From the NCBI GenBank assembly GCA_964017185.1, contig OZ024878.1, positions 17,301,851-17,365,850 on the forward strand: 64,000 bases of DNA, in the 5' to 3' direction. This document shows positions 22,500 to 34,418 of the stretch, one piece after another. Both the position numbers and the translations under genes were made by a program. Position 1 is the stretch's first letter, and each line of letters starts with the position of its first letter. This DNA comes from Rugalucina vietnamica (lineage: Eukaryota > Mollusca > Bivalvia > Lucinida > Lucinidae). The notes below the pieces were generated by a model. It was given only the letters and a program-made list of their open reading frames with translations. It ran no database searches and had not been told where the DNA came from.

Positions 22500-22955
22500 C
22501 TGTAATATTTTGATCAATGAAATACAATGCCTTTCTTACTGGCCATGGTGGTCTCCGTGTAATTAATATAAAAATCATGACTTCTCAGCTCAACTGAATT
22601 AATTTGAAATAAAGAAAAATGATACATACGATATCTACATAAAAACACATCAGAAAACATTACTATGGATGAGAAGGTTTTCTTTGGTTTAAAGCATACA
22701 CATGCTTAGAACTTAATAATGCTGTAGTAGCACGATATGTTTTTGTAATATACTTTCATCGGGTCGCCACCTTATGTAAACATGCATTTTAAACCATTTT
22801 TATTATTTAGAAAACGTATAATTTGCCCAGAAGAAAAACTTTTATTGGTCGAATGCTTCTACAGAACATTCTACACATATCAAATACTTCAACCACTAAA
22901 ATAATAAAATAGTTTCTGAATGACAACCTGCGTACAGTTGAATAAGATTGCTTAC

Positions 22956-23132
22956 AGATTCGGAGACATTGAGGTTGTAGTGAGCTCCATGTGCCATCGG
23001 TTTGACACGTAGCAGTAGCTTCACCCTTAAGTTCAAAGCCACTCTCACATGAGTATGTAGCCGTTGCCTCAAATACGACGCCGTCAGGTGTGCTGACGGA
23101 ACCATGTAACGGATTGTTCAATTGGTCACATG
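22956..23132 (-). CDS. Array sushi exon 14
   Basis: 177 nt, open. Distinguishing residues: NNPLHG, TPDGVVFEA, FELKGEATATCQTDG. Its upstream intron (CCGTTTTATTAATGTAAAAA) is shared with exons 34763-34939 and 43370-43546, which form one subfamily. Confidence 0.9.
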
Positions 23133-23504
23133 CTGTAATATTTTGATCAATGAAATACAAATTGCCTTTGTTACTGGTCATGATGGTCTCCGTTTTATTA
23201 ATGTAAAAACGATGACTAATCAGCGCAATTTTATTAATTTGAAATATAGAAAAATGTTAAATACGATATTTACATGTACATACAATAAATCAGAAACGTT
23301 ACTATGGATGCGAAGGGATTTTTTTTTGTTTTAAACATAATGCAGTAGTAGCACGATTCCATTTTTCTAATATGCTTTCGTCGGGTCGCCATCTTATGTG
23401 AACATGCATTATGATCCATTTTTATTATTTTGAAAACGCATTTGCTAAGAATGAAAACTTCTATTGGCCAAATGCTTCTACAGAACATTCTACACATATC
23501 AAAG

Positions 23505-23612
23505 ACTGTTTGGCTCCATGTTGCCTAATCTATACGGTCACTGAAGAGGCTTTAGTAGCCGTAACCGCGGTAAGACCCACCCCTTTCTCATTAATGCGTT
23601 CACTGCTCTTAC
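23505..23612 (-). repeat. Inverted fragment of the 4463/57296 repeat
   Basis: Contains the inverted GGCTCCATGTTGCC...GGTCACTGAAGAGGC...GTTCACTGCTCTTA stretch. The same fragment sits at the same intron position at 35882-35995 and 43921-44035, so it was inserted before that unit was copied. Confidence 0.75.
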
Positions 23613-23701
23613 AGGATCACAATTTTATTTTTATTTAACCAAAGAAATAATCAGATAGTTTTTGAATGTCAACCTGTGTACTGTTGAAAAAGAATGCTTA
23701 C

Positions 23702-23878
23702 AGATTCGGAGACATTGAGGCTGTAGTGAGCTCCATGTGCCATCGGCTTGACACGTAGCAGTAGCTTCACCCTCAAGTTCAAAGCCACTCTCACAGGAAT
23801 ATGTAGCCGTCGCCTCAAATACGATGCCGTCAGGTGTGTTGACGGAACCTTGTACCGGATCATTCAGTTGGTCACAAG
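23702..23878 (-). CDS. Array sushi exon 13
   Basis: 177 nt, open. Distinguishing residues: NDPVQGSVNTPDG. The Val after NDP is shared with exons 36079-36255 and 44116-44292, which carry the same inverted repeat fragment just 3' of the exon in transcript order. Confidence 0.9.
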
Positions 23879-24338
23879 CTGTAATAATTTGATCAATGAA
23901 ACGCAAATTGCCTTTGTTACTGGTCATGATGGTCTACAAGTTATTAATATAAAAACGACGGGATCTCAGCTCAATTAAATAAATTTTAAATAAAGACAAA
24001 TGTTAAATGTGATATTTATATAAAAGCAATCTGAACCGTTTTTGTGGATTAGAAGGTTTTCTTTGGTTTCGACCATACACATGCTGAGAACTTAATAATG
24101 CTGTAGTAGCACTTAACGTGTTTCTAATATGCTTTCGTCGGGTCCCACTATGTACACATGAATTTTAAGCCTTTTTTATTATTTTGCAAACGCATTAATT
24201 TTGCTCGGAATAAAAAAAAAACTTAAATTGGTCAAATGCTGCTACAGAACATTCTACACATATCAAAGACTTTAACCACTGAAATAATCAGATAGTTTCT
24301 GAATGAAAACCTGCGTACTGTTGAATAAGAATGCTTAC

Positions 24339-24515
24339 AGATTCGGAGACATTCAGGTTGTAGTGAGCTCCATGTGCCATCGGCTTGACACGTAGCAGTA
24401 GCTTCACCCTCAAGTTCAAAGCCACTCTCGCAGGAATATGTAGCCGTTGCCTCAAATACGATGCCGTCAGGTGTGCTAACGGAACCATGTGACGGATGAT
24501 TCAATTGGTCACAAG
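24339..24515 (-). CDS. Array sushi exon 12
   Basis: 177 nt, open. Distinguishing residues: NHPSHG and GTWSSLQPEC. Its downstream intron stops matching the array at about 24798, where a 9.5-kb foreign block begins. Confidence 0.9.
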
Positions 24516-24832
24516 CTGTAATATTTTGATCAATGAAATACAAATTTCCTTTGTTACTGGTCATGATGGTCTCCGTGTAATTAATTAAAAAAAGATGACT
24601 TCTCATCTCAAGTAAATTAATTTGAAATAAAGAAAAATGTTTAATATGATGTTTACATGAAATAAATCAGAACAGTTATTGTGGATGAGAAGGTTTTCTT
24701 TGGTTTTAACCGTAGTAGCACGATACGCTTTTCTAATATGCTTTCTGCTTTCGTGGGGTCGCCACCGTATGTAAACATGAATTTTAATCCATTTTTATAG
24801 CCTCAACCCTTCAATGTATTATTCTATAGCTA

Positions 24833-25075
24833 TTACAGTACAGTCCAGGGGGATTTTCACCAGCCCGCCCACCCCCGCGGAGAGGGGGCTGCAAGAAAAA
24901 GGATTAAAATTTTAATATCCACCGCGGAAACGCCCTAGTCGGCGGGATTGCGGAGTTTCCGCGGCGGGGTAAAGAAATAGAAATTTTATCGTCCGAGCTT
25001 ACCTGTATTTTTTGTCTCTAACTTTCCACCGCGGACCCGCGGTGGAATGAGGATGAATAAGGTAAGTGGGCGGGG
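24833..25075 (+). mobile_element. GC-rich palindromic element, left copy
   Basis: Starts TTACAGTACAGTCCAGGGGG followed by GCCCGCCCACCCCCGCGG, with internal hairpins such as CCACCGCGG/CCGCGGTGG. GC content jumps far above the surroundings. An inverted relative with the same terminal sequence ends at 30103; the two could also be the ends of one 5.3-kb element. Confidence 0.65.
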
Positions 25076-25300
25076 CTTGTTTCCAATTTATTGTAATGCA
25101 TACTTGTACTTAGACCCGAGTTTAAATCTAATTCGATTATTATTTTGGTTTCATGTATCTTAATTAAAAATACATGTTTTACGATCATAAAGTGTAAATG
25201 CATTTCTATCACGAAAATCCCAGATTGTGCATGGTTGTAGAATCACTTCAGTGAAAGATATAAGATATGGTACGACGCACACACACCTAAAGGCAAACAG

Positions 25301-25321
25301 AGAGAGAGAGAGAGAGAGAGA
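25301..25321. repeat. (GA)n microsatellite
   Basis: About ten uninterrupted GA units. Confidence 0.9.
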
Positions 25322-25505
25322 AATCTTATTTTCATGTGACAATAACAGACACAAGGTTAACATAGGTAAAAGCTTACGTTGAATCTTTTTTTTTCTTTCA
25401 TGGAAACATTTTCTTACACAAAGTAAACTTCATACTGGTACACAATAAAAAAATTATTATTTTTATAAACCGATGATTTTAATTGTTATCTGAAGCTACT
25501 GATAT

Positions 25506-25741
25506 GAGCCGTGTCATGAGAAAACCAAAACTGTGCATATACAAAAACAAAGGCGCAGATCAGCTTCGCAGTTACTGCAAAGCTGATGAATCCCTTTGTT
25601 TTCGCTTAACAGATAGTACAATTCCTCTACTTTCTAAATCCGAAATTTCCAGTCTCTAGCCTGCTTCTGTGACTGTACAGCTCGGTTTGTGTCGAATCTG
25701 TTCTGAAACCACATTGTTGGTATTCTGATGATGTGGCTCGA
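25506..25741. mobile_element. GAGCCGC-ended MITE
   Basis: Left end ATGAGCCGTGTCATGAGAAA, internal GGCGCAGATCAGCTTCGCAG and TTTGTTTTCGCTTAACAG, right end diverged (GGTATTCTGATG...GGCTC). About 235 bases. Confidence 0.7.
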
Positions 25742-26070
25742 AGGCTTGACTTTACTGTCAATAGAAAGTCAAAAAAAGATTTTACAACACTTCTTAAATC
25801 ACCATTTACAATCAAAAGGAAACATACAAAGACACATAAAAAAAAATTTGTGAAAAATATGTATCATCGTTGAATCTGAAACATGACGGCTAGTCAACAG
25901 AGTGTATGGTTACACTGTCTCTCTCTCTTTCTCTCTGCTCCTCTACCCTACACTAATTTACTATGTGTTCGGCGCACAGTCTGATCCAATTTGGCGGCCT
26001 AGCATATCTCAAATTCTTCAGCCATCTTATGCTGGGACAATCCGTATTCAGATTTTAGAAAGTAATATGG

Positions 26071-26270
26071 GCCCCCTCATGAGAAAACCAACAATCTGCA
26101 TATGCGAAACCAAATGCGCAGCTCAGTTCGCAGTAACTGCGAAGCCGATCATCGTCCTTGTTTTCGTTACACGGATAGTACAATTTCTCTTTTTTCTAAA
26201 TCTAAAATTTACAGCCTCCTGTCATCGTCTGTGCCTGCACAGCTCAGTTTGCATTTGTGTAGAAACCCTT
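26071..26270. mobile_element. GAGCCGC-ended MITE, degraded copy
   Basis: CTCATGAGAAAACCAACAATC near the left, GCAGTAACTGCGAAGCCGAT in the middle and the CTGTGCCTGCACAGC block near the right. Both TIRs are worn. Confidence 0.6.
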
Positions 26271-26678
26271 GTGGTGTAGATCTTTTGCCAAGTCATGTCC
26301 AGTAATATTGTCATAGAGGCACACGTTTGACACCTTAGGGGTATTACCTGTTATAATGACACCATTCATTGATAAGTTTTATTGCTCAGGGCCCAGAATT
26401 ACAATGCTTCCTTAACTCTTAAGGTAGACCTTAACTTAAGATTTTCCTTAAATTCGACAAAAGTGCATTACAATCGATTTTTTCACTTTAAGGTAGACCT
26501 TAACTTGAGGAAATACTTAAATATTTAAGGTTACTCGATAGCTACCTTAAGTTAAGATTTTACTTATGCAATACAAAAAAATGCCCAGTTTATGCATTAT
26601 TCACGGAGTTTTGACAATATGTTTATGCACCTTATGTAACTGGGCAACGCTACGTAACATACGTATCACATTTTCGCC

Positions 26679-26679
<1 letters not shown>

Positions 26680-26722
<43 letters not shown>
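26680..26722. repeat. Poly(T) tract
   Basis: About 43 uninterrupted T bases; either a microsatellite or the poly(A) tail of a minus-strand retrotransposed copy. Confidence 0.9.
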
Positions 26723-26861
26723 CATGAAGGAAGACGGTAGTGTCTGTGCACGCAAGAGTGAGAGTCTATTTCACTTCCTAATTTTGTTTTATTTTAATTC
26801 TATTTTTAAATGAAGCATCTCTCAAACATCAGAGATATTACTTGTACGATGTGGCTAACCA

Positions 26862-27330
26862 CTCAGTCAACAATTTTCAGTCATGTCGGGATATTAGCAT
26901 TGCTTCCATGGAAAATTTGCCGTTTGTTTGATTATTTGACATGTTGTTTTACGCCCCTCTCAACATGCTCAACAAATATGTTTATGTTGGTACGTTGCTT
27001 CAGTTTTATGGAATTTCTATACCTAACATTTGAATGTCATGACTGGCGAGATGTGCTTTAAAATATAACCACCCAAATAAATGACTAAAGCTTATATATA
27101 TGGACCACTTTTTTCTGGGCAGGCCCAGATCTACTTACATGCAGCAATTAACCAGTCATCGGATGGTCAGTTAGTCAGTTAACGAGCAGCCCATCTATTT
27201 CTCACGGCCCCACTTGAATGTACGGGGTCCCGTACTGAATGTGTCTGGTTTCAAAACCAATACGGCGGGTTCTTAATCAATGGCCTTTCGCCACAGACTA
27301 CGGCAATCAATGCACTCGGGCTACCCGGGC
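26862..27330 (+). repeat. TCAACAATTTTCAG repeat, long copy
   Basis: Shares AGTCAACAATTTTCAGTCATG, TGCTTTAAAATATAACCACC, GGCAGGCCCAGA and ATTAACCAGTCATCGGATGG with 32535-32830, plus the opening with 5196-5290. Likely a SINE or non-autonomous element; class unresolved. Confidence 0.6.
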
Positions 27331-27628
27331 GCGCGTTCTCAAAATCACAGTTGCAAAATAAGAATCTGAGAGAATATATAACATTGTCTCGCTCCTTACC
27401 ACCAGCCTGTCTACATGCCCACATGGCTAGGAAATGTTTATCATAAAGAAAGAAAGGAAAAATATATCGAACTTTATAGCCTTGTTTGGATTTCGTTGTC
27501 GGTAATATAAAGCGTCACTAATGATGGTTAATTACCCGAAATAGCGCAATATAGCCCTTACTACCTCTCTTTTTGAGTGTTTCGCTGCTTTTCAAAGGAT
27601 CTTACCTTTTTATTTTATTTGCAGTCAT

Positions 27629-27652
27629 TATTATTATTATTATTATTATTAT
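27629..27652. repeat. (ATT)n microsatellite
   Basis: About eight ATT units. Confidence 0.85.
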
Positions 27653-27884
27653 TAAATCATGTTTCCTTGGATTATTTCCATCACCACATTTGTCTTCGAG
27701 AGGCTATGACATTACACCTATGAACATGTATGTGTGTGTTGCTATGATGTATTTTCACTGCAGGGCACAAGTACGGCTCGAAAATTACTCAATTTAAAAG
27801 AAGAAAAGAAAACAAAACAAAGCATAAACAATGTAAAATGATAATAAAGTAACAAAAATAAAAAATGACAAGAAAAAAAATGAA

Positions 27885-27978
27885 CACCTGCAGGTTTCGA
27901 ACTCAGAAACCACGTTGCAAGTTGCATTTGCGAGGTGTGCGAGGTGTGCGTGTTATCCACTGCACCACGGAGTCTAAC
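27885..27978 (-). mobile_element. tRNA-Arg-like SINE head
   Basis: On the minus strand: GACTCCGTGGTGCAGTGGAT, an anticodon region with a duplicated ACACCTCGC segment, and B-box GAGTTCGAAACC. The head resembles metazoan tRNA-Arg; the duplication in the anticodon arm rules out a functional tRNA. Confidence 0.6.
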
Positions 27979-28689
27979 GTGGGATATACAATAAACCAAT
28001 GTTGATATTCAAAATCTTATATCTATGTATTATGCCGCTTACGCGATATAGAATTATTAAATTTTCGTGTTGGTCCGGTAAGCTTTTCGACTGTTCCCGG
28101 TACGGTTCGTTAAGTTTTTACGGAAACTTCTCCTTAGTAAAGGACGGTCATAAAGTGTATTACAAATGCACTTTTTAAGGAAAATCCTAGCTAAGGTATA
28201 AACTTAACTTAAACCGCTAAGGAGGCCTTAAAGACCTACTTCTGAAGAAGCTAAAAGGGGTACCCCTGTTTATTCGGTTAATGACCCCTAATGGTGCAAT
28301 ATGGTCCTTAGATCAAAGGACTGTCATAATGAGGTGATTATCACATCTCTGCAGGGGGTCATAAAGAGGCACATAAAGGAGAATACCTGTATTTCTACTG
28401 TTTATTGATTTTATTGTCCCTGATAACATATGCAATAAAACTGCCTCCCTCTGCAATCAATATTGATTTTTCCTGTTTTGGCCCCTACCTGTATTCTGAG
28501 TCAATGCCAAGGAACTAGGTTTTCTAATGCCCTGTCCCTTATCTAATGACCCTCAATAGACATGGAAATAGGTCTTTAACTTAAGGAATGATTGTAATTC
28601 TGGGCCCAGGTACAGTAAGTTGCTAATCCCCTGTAAATCACATTGTTGATGAAATAGTTGAAGCATAAAACGAAGAGAATAGAAAAGAA

Positions 28690-28905
28690 ATGAGTCTGCA
28701 CATGAGAAAACCAACAAACAATATATCCGAACCGGTCCGACAAAAACCAACCTGTACAGTCACATAAACAGACTAGAAGCATGAATAGTCGAAGTTTTGT
28801 ACTATCCATGTAGCGAAAACAAAAAGGCTCTGAACACCTGCGCTGATCTGCGCCTTTGTTTTCGCTTATGCAGATTGTTAGTTTTCTGATGTGGCGGCTC
28901 AAATT
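28690..28905. mobile_element. GAGCCGC-ended MITE
   Basis: CATGAGAAAACCAACAAAC at the left, GCTGATCTGCGCCTTTG in the middle and GTTTTCTGATGTGGCGGCTC at the right. Confidence 0.7.
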
Positions 28906-29059
28906 TTAATGTCACAGTCAACAAATTTTCATAAATTTTGGGACGAATTCCGACATTGCAATCATTTTGTTTTACCAATTTTATATCTTTTAAGGCTTGT
29001 GTCTGTATTACCCTGTTTGTGTCAAAATGTATACTTGCACCAGGAAAAAATAAACATTA

Positions 29060-29245
29060 AATGTTTGCCCCGTATACCCCACTTTTATAGCAAAACTTGG
29101 GTATACAGGGGTTTACATTTTTTTCTCCAAAACAGATTGTTGGTACTCTTTGGAACCGCCTCGGCGACGGAGACGGTTCTCACGTGTATCCACAATTTGT
29201 GCGTTAGGTCTTTTGACAGTATGCTCCATGGTGAGAAATGTGATC
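29060..29245. repeat. Palindromic repeat with CGTATACCCCACTTTTATA
   Basis: The run CCCACTTTTATAGCAAAACT followed by GGGTATACAGGGG and GGAACCGCCTCGG is shared with 61125-61303. The palindromic arm is more degraded here. Confidence 0.6.
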
Positions 29246-29747
29246 TTGACTAATTAACTTTAAACGAACTGGTTTTGATTCTAGAAATTAATATTTAAAT
29301 GATGCTAAAATATTAAGTGCATTATATAGCTAATTGACAGAGAAGCCATAAATTGGCATGTCCTTATAAGTATTACCTGTTAAATTAACAGGTGGCAAAT
29401 GTGTGGTCAGCAATGAGTTATTATTGGACACGACAAGCAATAAAAAAGTTTCTTCACTTGCAATCATGTATATTAGAATGGAAAACAAATTTTTCACATC
29501 AAAGCCCAACTTCATATATTTTGCAGAAACAATAACTAAAGAAAAAGAGAGGCAAAGATGCTAAATATTTTGATTTGAACATTGAATGTACATAGAAAGA
29601 ACAAACAAATGGATGAATACGAAAGCAAGAATGAACGAATGAATGAATGAATGTTTCAATTTTGCTACTGACTGTCAAATTTGTGTCTTCTTTTGAATGA
29701 CAGCATGACTGAAAGCAAGAAAGAAGAGACAAAAGAAATTTACTTTT

Positions 29748-29890
29748 TCAAGATGAATACCAAACATATTTCATCGAGTGAGTTGAAAACATCAAATTTT
29801 CACGAGTGCGTAGCACGAGTGAAAATTTAGATGTTTTCAAATCACGAGATGTGTGAGATAACTGTACCTGTCAATCATTATGACGTCATT
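29748..29890. mobile_element. Palindrome-headed element, hairpin fragment
   Basis: GATGAATACC.AA.ATATTTCATCGAG with the CACGAGTGCG...GCACGAGTG centre matches the hairpin of the element at 691. The right part diverges after TCACGAGATG. Confidence 0.65.
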
Positions 29891-30103
29891 ACTTTTCATT
29901 TGAAATCCTCCGCAAACCCGCGGTGGAATTATACAGGTAACGGGAGGATCCTCCGCGGATCCGCCGCAATCCGCGGTAGGATTAAAATATTCCGCGGTGG
30001 GATCATAAGCGGACAGGTGAGCGGGATTGCGGGGGGCTCAGAGAAATCGTCCGCGGGGGTGGGCGGGCTGGTGAAAATCCCCCTGGACTGTACTGTACTG
30101 TAA
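29889..30103 (-). mobile_element. GC-rich palindromic element, right copy
   Basis: Ends GGGCGGGCTGGTGAAAATCC...CTGGACTGTACTGTA, the inverse of the start at 24833. Inside are several CCGCGG-centred hairpins (CCTCCGCGGATCCGCCG and similar). Confidence 0.65.
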
Positions 30104-31300
30104 TGGAAAAGGTCCATATAGATATTCATCCGAGAAAAAAAAAGTCCGGTTTTAAAAGATTGTTTATAATTCGTCAATATGATTATTTTAGAATGTAAAG
30201 TTGTAGACATACAAAAAGTAAATCGATTGTTTTGTCAACTGGGACACTTAAAAGTTTGAAAGTTACTAACGTTTCAAATTAAAAAGAATGCTTAGAGGCC
30301 ATGGGTAGTGATTCGGTCGGCGGTCATCAGTCTGCGGTCTTTGCAAGCCTTAGGCATATTCGTCCCCAATTATTTGGATACAAATTGTTATTTCGGTTTC
30401 TAATCTATAAACGACATGCTTAAGACATGATTTCTATCATTGATTATGCCTGTAGTGCCTGTCTGTTCTTCATAATAATAATAGTTCATCGCGGTTTGTA
30501 TTTAGCGCTACACTGCCGTGGTCACTTCAATAGTTTTTTATGATAACCTCGAACTAGTAATCAAGGACGGGAAAATGATTCGGTATCAATTATGCATGGC
30601 ACTGGTTCCTATTTAGAATATATTTACATACAACATAAACCTGATAACGGGAAACCAGCCGATAATGGCAACTATTTTTAGATTATTATTTATTGTCTAC
30701 GCGCCAGCGCGTAGACTACTCTAAGGTTTGAGATTGACCTACTTACAAGACAACTCATACACCTCTCTACAACTGCAACTGCACGGTTTGAGTCTAGTGG
30801 CTTGACCATCGTGTTAGTAGGATTCCGGGTCGTTTCGCCAATTGCAAGGACCGTGTAAACACCCCCAAACACCCATGCAAACCTCCCTTTGGTTGGTAAC
30901 ATTTGTAACAATGATGCAGTAGGTACCAAAAATGGAGCAAATTGTTAAATTCGTGGAACTGGTGCATGATTGCATTCTATCTAAGCAACAACGGAATGAA
31001 ATGAACCGACGGTATTGTGACACTATATGGTCAGGTATGAAAGCTTCCGTGTAGCCAATTACATTCTATCCAAGCCACAACGGAATGTAATGAACCGACA
31101 GTATCGTGACGGTCGATTGTCAGGTATGAATGCTTTCACCGCACAGCGTTTTATTTCTGTTCAGTCAAATGCACCACGATGAAATGGGAGTACGGTCAGA
31201 TTCTTTGACATTCTAGTTTATTTAATGCGAAGCGTAGACCAAGCTTTTTGTTAAAGCTTATACTTGTAGACCATAAATGTTAATAATAACATGAGTAATG
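30104..31300. other. No gene; includes a dimeric direct repeat
   Basis: A short perfect hairpin GTCTACGCGC/GCGCGTAGAC lies near 30697-30718. About 30968-31035 is repeated once at about 31060-31130 (ATTCTATC.AAGC.ACAACGGAATG, AATGAACCGAC, TATTGTGAC, TCAGGTATGAA.GCTT), a two-copy tandem repeat of roughly 94 bases. I recognise nothing coding. Confidence 0.55.
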
Positions 31301-31315
31301 CCGTTAAAAGTCTGT

Positions 31316-31390
31316 CGGCCCCATTAGCTCAATGTCTTCAGCATCGGTCTTTTAATCAGACTCTTACAGGTTCGAATCTCGCCGCATATC
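31316..31390 (+). repeat. tRNA-Lys-like fragment
   Basis: ATTAGCTCAATG as A-box, GGTCTTTTAATCAGACTC with a TTT anticodon position, and B-box AGGTTCGAATC. The acceptor stem does not close and a T-rich tract (31403-31462) follows, so it looks like a SINE head or tRNA pseudogene. Confidence 0.45.
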
Positions 31391-31420
31391 CGCTATTCAA
31401 TTTTTTTTATTTTATTTTAT

Positions 31421-31423
31421 TAT

Positions 31424-31462
<39 letters not shown>
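31421..31462. repeat. Poly(T) tract
   Basis: About 40 T bases following a short TTTTATTTTATTATTC stretch. Confidence 0.85.
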
Positions 31463-31604
31463 CGTTATCATAATAAGTTTCTTTTCTTTCTTCATTCGTT
31501 TTTATTATTCCTTTTTTATGGAGTCTATTTAGCAATACGATGAAAAAAGTTGTTCAGTACTGGCGATAACTGGTAGGCCCAGACAGATGAATGTTTCATT
31601 TTCA

Positions 31605-31827
31605 AATGAGCCGCGTCACAAGAAAACCAGATTTTTGCCTATGCGAAAACAAGCGAAGCTGATCAGCGCCTTTGTTTTCGCTACACGGATAGTACACTTT
31701 CTCTTCTTATTAAATCCGAAATTTCAAGTTTCTATGCTGCTTCTGGGACTGTATCAGACTGTATTCTGGTTTGTGTCAGACTTGGTCGGAAACCCCGAAG
31801 ACCGGTTTTCTCGCGTCGCGGCTCATT
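31605..31827. mobile_element. GAGCCGC-ended MITE, best-preserved copy
   Basis: Both TIRs are clear: AATGAGCCGCGTCACAAG at the left and its inverse CTCGCGTCGCGGCTCATT at the right. Interior has GCTGATCAGCGCC. Useful as the family reference. Confidence 0.8.
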
Positions 31828-31879
31828 AATATTGAATTTTGAAATGATGTATAACCGTATCTTCAATGGCAAAAAAGAT

Positions 31880-32220
31880 AAATGTATTACATAGGTGTAA
31901 ATTATGTAAAGTGTATGTTGAGATATCTGATGATTTTCAGTTTTTCACAAGTGATTGATATCAGCCGATATTTTAACTGTAAATTTCTGATAACTTCTGA
32001 CGTTTCCATTCACTTGACGTCATTAAAAAGTGTTTCACGTCAGAAATTCTAACGCCTTTAACTCAGTTATTTAATAAATAACATAAAGTATTGGTGTTCA
32101 TGTTCTTAAATTTTTTATTTAGAACGTAAGGAAGATTGTACCAAAAATATTTGTGTTTTCAATATTTTTTTTGTTTTGCATTTTCACCGCCTGCCTCTTC
32201 AATGGGAAAATTTACAAAAT
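31880..32220. mobile_element. Palindrome-headed element, inverted right half
   Basis: Inverse of 860-1200: GATATCAGCCGATAT, TTCTGACGTTTCCATTCACT, TGACGTCATTAAA, TTTTGCATTTTCACCGCCTG. The hairpin end is missing. Confidence 0.65.
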
Positions 32221-32534
32221 CAACACACTAGATTAAATATATTTGCTATTCAATTCAAAAAAGTAAAATATGCTCTAAGTATATACCATACCCATACATA
32301 CACGTCAATCTTGAAAAGTCAGTCGCACATTAACGTACAAGACAAACGCGACCCTGGCGTATGAAAAAATCTCAACACGCTGAATAATAAATTTGCTTCT
32401 TAAACTTTAGTTACCTATAGTATAGGACTTACGGCTTATCAATTACTAGAATCTAGTAAAACCACAACATGGAAGTATGGAGAAATCTCCGACCACTTTT
32501 GCAACCTCTTGGCGTGATTTGTATGTTTGAATTG

Positions 32535-32830
32535 ATGCTTTACGTTCCAGTCAACAGCTAAGGTCATGTTGGGATGTTGCCTCCATTTTACAGGACTTTT
32601 ACCCAAAATGAGGATGTCATCACATCCAACAAGTGCTTAAAATATAACTATCCAACTAAGACCCAAAAGGCTTATGGATGGATGGTTTCCTCGGCAGGCT
32701 CAGACAAGCGCGGTTAACCAGTAATCAGACGGTCAGTCAGCAGTGTATTTAGCTTTACCTGGAGGCACAAGCAGCCTATATCTATTTCTATAGGCCCCAA
32801 TGGGAGGAGGGCCCATAGTCTCTATGCTGT
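32535..32830 (+). repeat. TCAACAATTTTCAG repeat, second long copy
   Basis: Shares GTGCTTAAAATATAACTATC, GGCAGGCTCAGA and TTAACCAGTAATCAGACGGT with 26862-27330. Confidence 0.55.
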
Positions 32831-34262
32831 AATTAGCAGTCACAAATGATTAGCGTGTGTCTAAGGTGTGTACAGGTCGTATAATAATCTCAGCATGCTG
32901 AAAATTTTGGATTGCATGTACTTTTATACAGTTATGTTAAGCACACAATACAGTATCGGCGCGTATCAAACGTTTAATGTAACGCGTGTTGAACTTATTC
33001 GTATAAGACACATACCCGAGACACGTCGAGCTTTAAGCATGCTGCATGCTTAAAATACTTTAACGTACACCAAGCGTACAGAACGCACATGTACGAGGTT
33101 TGTGGACACCTTGGCTAGCAGGAAAAGTAAAGTGCTGTTGTTTAAGTTTTTTTTTGTTTTTGTATAAATATAAGCAGCAATATCTTATGAGCATATTTGA
33201 GGAAATTGTTTCAATTTGAAGTATCAACACGTTAAATATGACATATTTTCTACTTAAGCGTACGTAGGGCCACACGGGACAGGTGCCAAAACGTCAACAA
33301 AATGTGACGATTTTCATATTGTGTTTTTTCCCTGTCAAACGGCACTTAAATATGTTATAACATTAAGATATTTCGTCCTAAAACCATATAACACTGACTT
33401 CAGTTTCAGAAAGATTCCGACTTGGCGGCAGTGTAGTTTGATTTATGTGAAAAAAAAAATCAGAAGCAGACCGAAAAATCTGTTTGAAATAATGGCGTAA
33501 TTTGACGTCGGAGAACAGCCGACGCCGATTGTATGTTTCGTTAAGGAAATCACCCACAGATACGATGAAAATGTTACGTCATCGGTCTGTCAGTTACTAT
33601 TTAGTTCACAGTAGTTGTGGCACAGTCGATTTTCAGCTGCTCAGAAGTCCATCTATGAGGATAAACGGAATATCACCTGTCTGGCATGCTCGCCGCAAGA
33701 AATTGTTACACATGGTCAACAGATGGACGAACAATTTTGCGAGAATTGGTACGGCGTATCTGCATTTGACAGCTGGATACAAAGACATAAAAGTTGATAG
33801 CCAAGGATCTTTTGTTAAAATAAAACACCCTGAAACAAATGTATAACGCGCTGGCGGCTTAAAATGTCAAGTAACGTCATATAGAGACGTTGACCTTTGC
33901 CCCGCACTCGGTTCGGAAGTGCAGGGAAAAGGCTGTAGATGACGTGTTTTTTGTCTGATTTCAATAAAATTTCTTGTATATTTGCTTATAAAATACTTTT
34001 GCAAAAGCAGATATATTCATTTTTCTGTTGAAAATATAAATGGTGTACACGAACTTTTCTGACAAACCATGTATGTATTAAACGCATTTGTTACGTGTCT
34101 CCGACGTGCTTCTGATGTTTGTTGAATCAAGGTATCTCTATGTCTATGGAACTACATTGGTTGAATTTGCGGCATATTTTTCCACACGCTCGGTGCGCGG
34201 TTTGTCTTATACGTTATTGACTGCGATAGAAAATTGAGGCTATTGATATGACACTTGTGTCA
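32831..34262. other. No recognised gene
   Basis: A plus-strand frame at 33502-33846 (114 codons, ATG start) and an overlapping one at 33615-33797 exist, but neither shows a family motif I trust. The second has a CLAC motif that could be a relic of a zinc-binding transposase. No repeat shared with the rest of the window was seen here. Confidence 0.4.
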
Positions 34263-34418
34263 TATCTTTTCTTGTTATTATTTTGAAAACGCTTTTGCTC
34301 AGAATAAAATCTTTTATTGGTCGAATGCTTCTACAGAACATTCTATACACATCAAGGACTTTAACCACTGAAATAATTAGATAGTTTCTGAATGACAACC
34401 TGCGTACTGTTGAATAAA

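Larger units (their letters stand above)
26387..28608. mobile_element. 2.2-kb element with CAGGGCCCAGAATTACAAT ends
   Basis: The left end GGGCCCAGAATTACAAT followed by CTTCCTTAA is inverted at 28582-28608 (ATTGTAATTCTGGGCCC). Subterminal TTAAGG/CCTTAA blocks repeat near 26410-26575 and 28130-28260. The CAGGG start recalls hAT elements, but I see no 8-bp duplication and no transposase. It contains a T tract, a tRNA-headed SINE and another repeat. Confidence 0.65.
24799..34270. other. 9.5-kb foreign block inside an array intron
   Basis: The array intron reads CCATTTTTAT up to 24798 and continues with TTATTATTTTGAAAACGC at about 34273; the two halves are continuous in other units. The block between has no sushi exon and is filled with mobile elements listed separately. 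It may be one large insertion, successive insertions, or a rearrangement joining unrelated sequence. I see no confident coding gene in it. Confidence 0.6.

Noticed and set aside
28553-28902. Minus-strand frames of 65 and 108 codons
   Set aside because: They run through a GAGCCGC-ended MITE and related repeats, and similar translations recur wherever that MITE occurs.
31316-31390. Functional tRNA-Lys gene
   Set aside because: A- and B-box-like sequences are present but the acceptor stem does not pair and a T-rich tail follows, so a SINE head or pseudogene is likelier.
33502-33846. 114-codon plus-strand gene
   Set aside because: No motif I trust, an overlapping alternative frame of similar quality, and no splice or homology support in the window.
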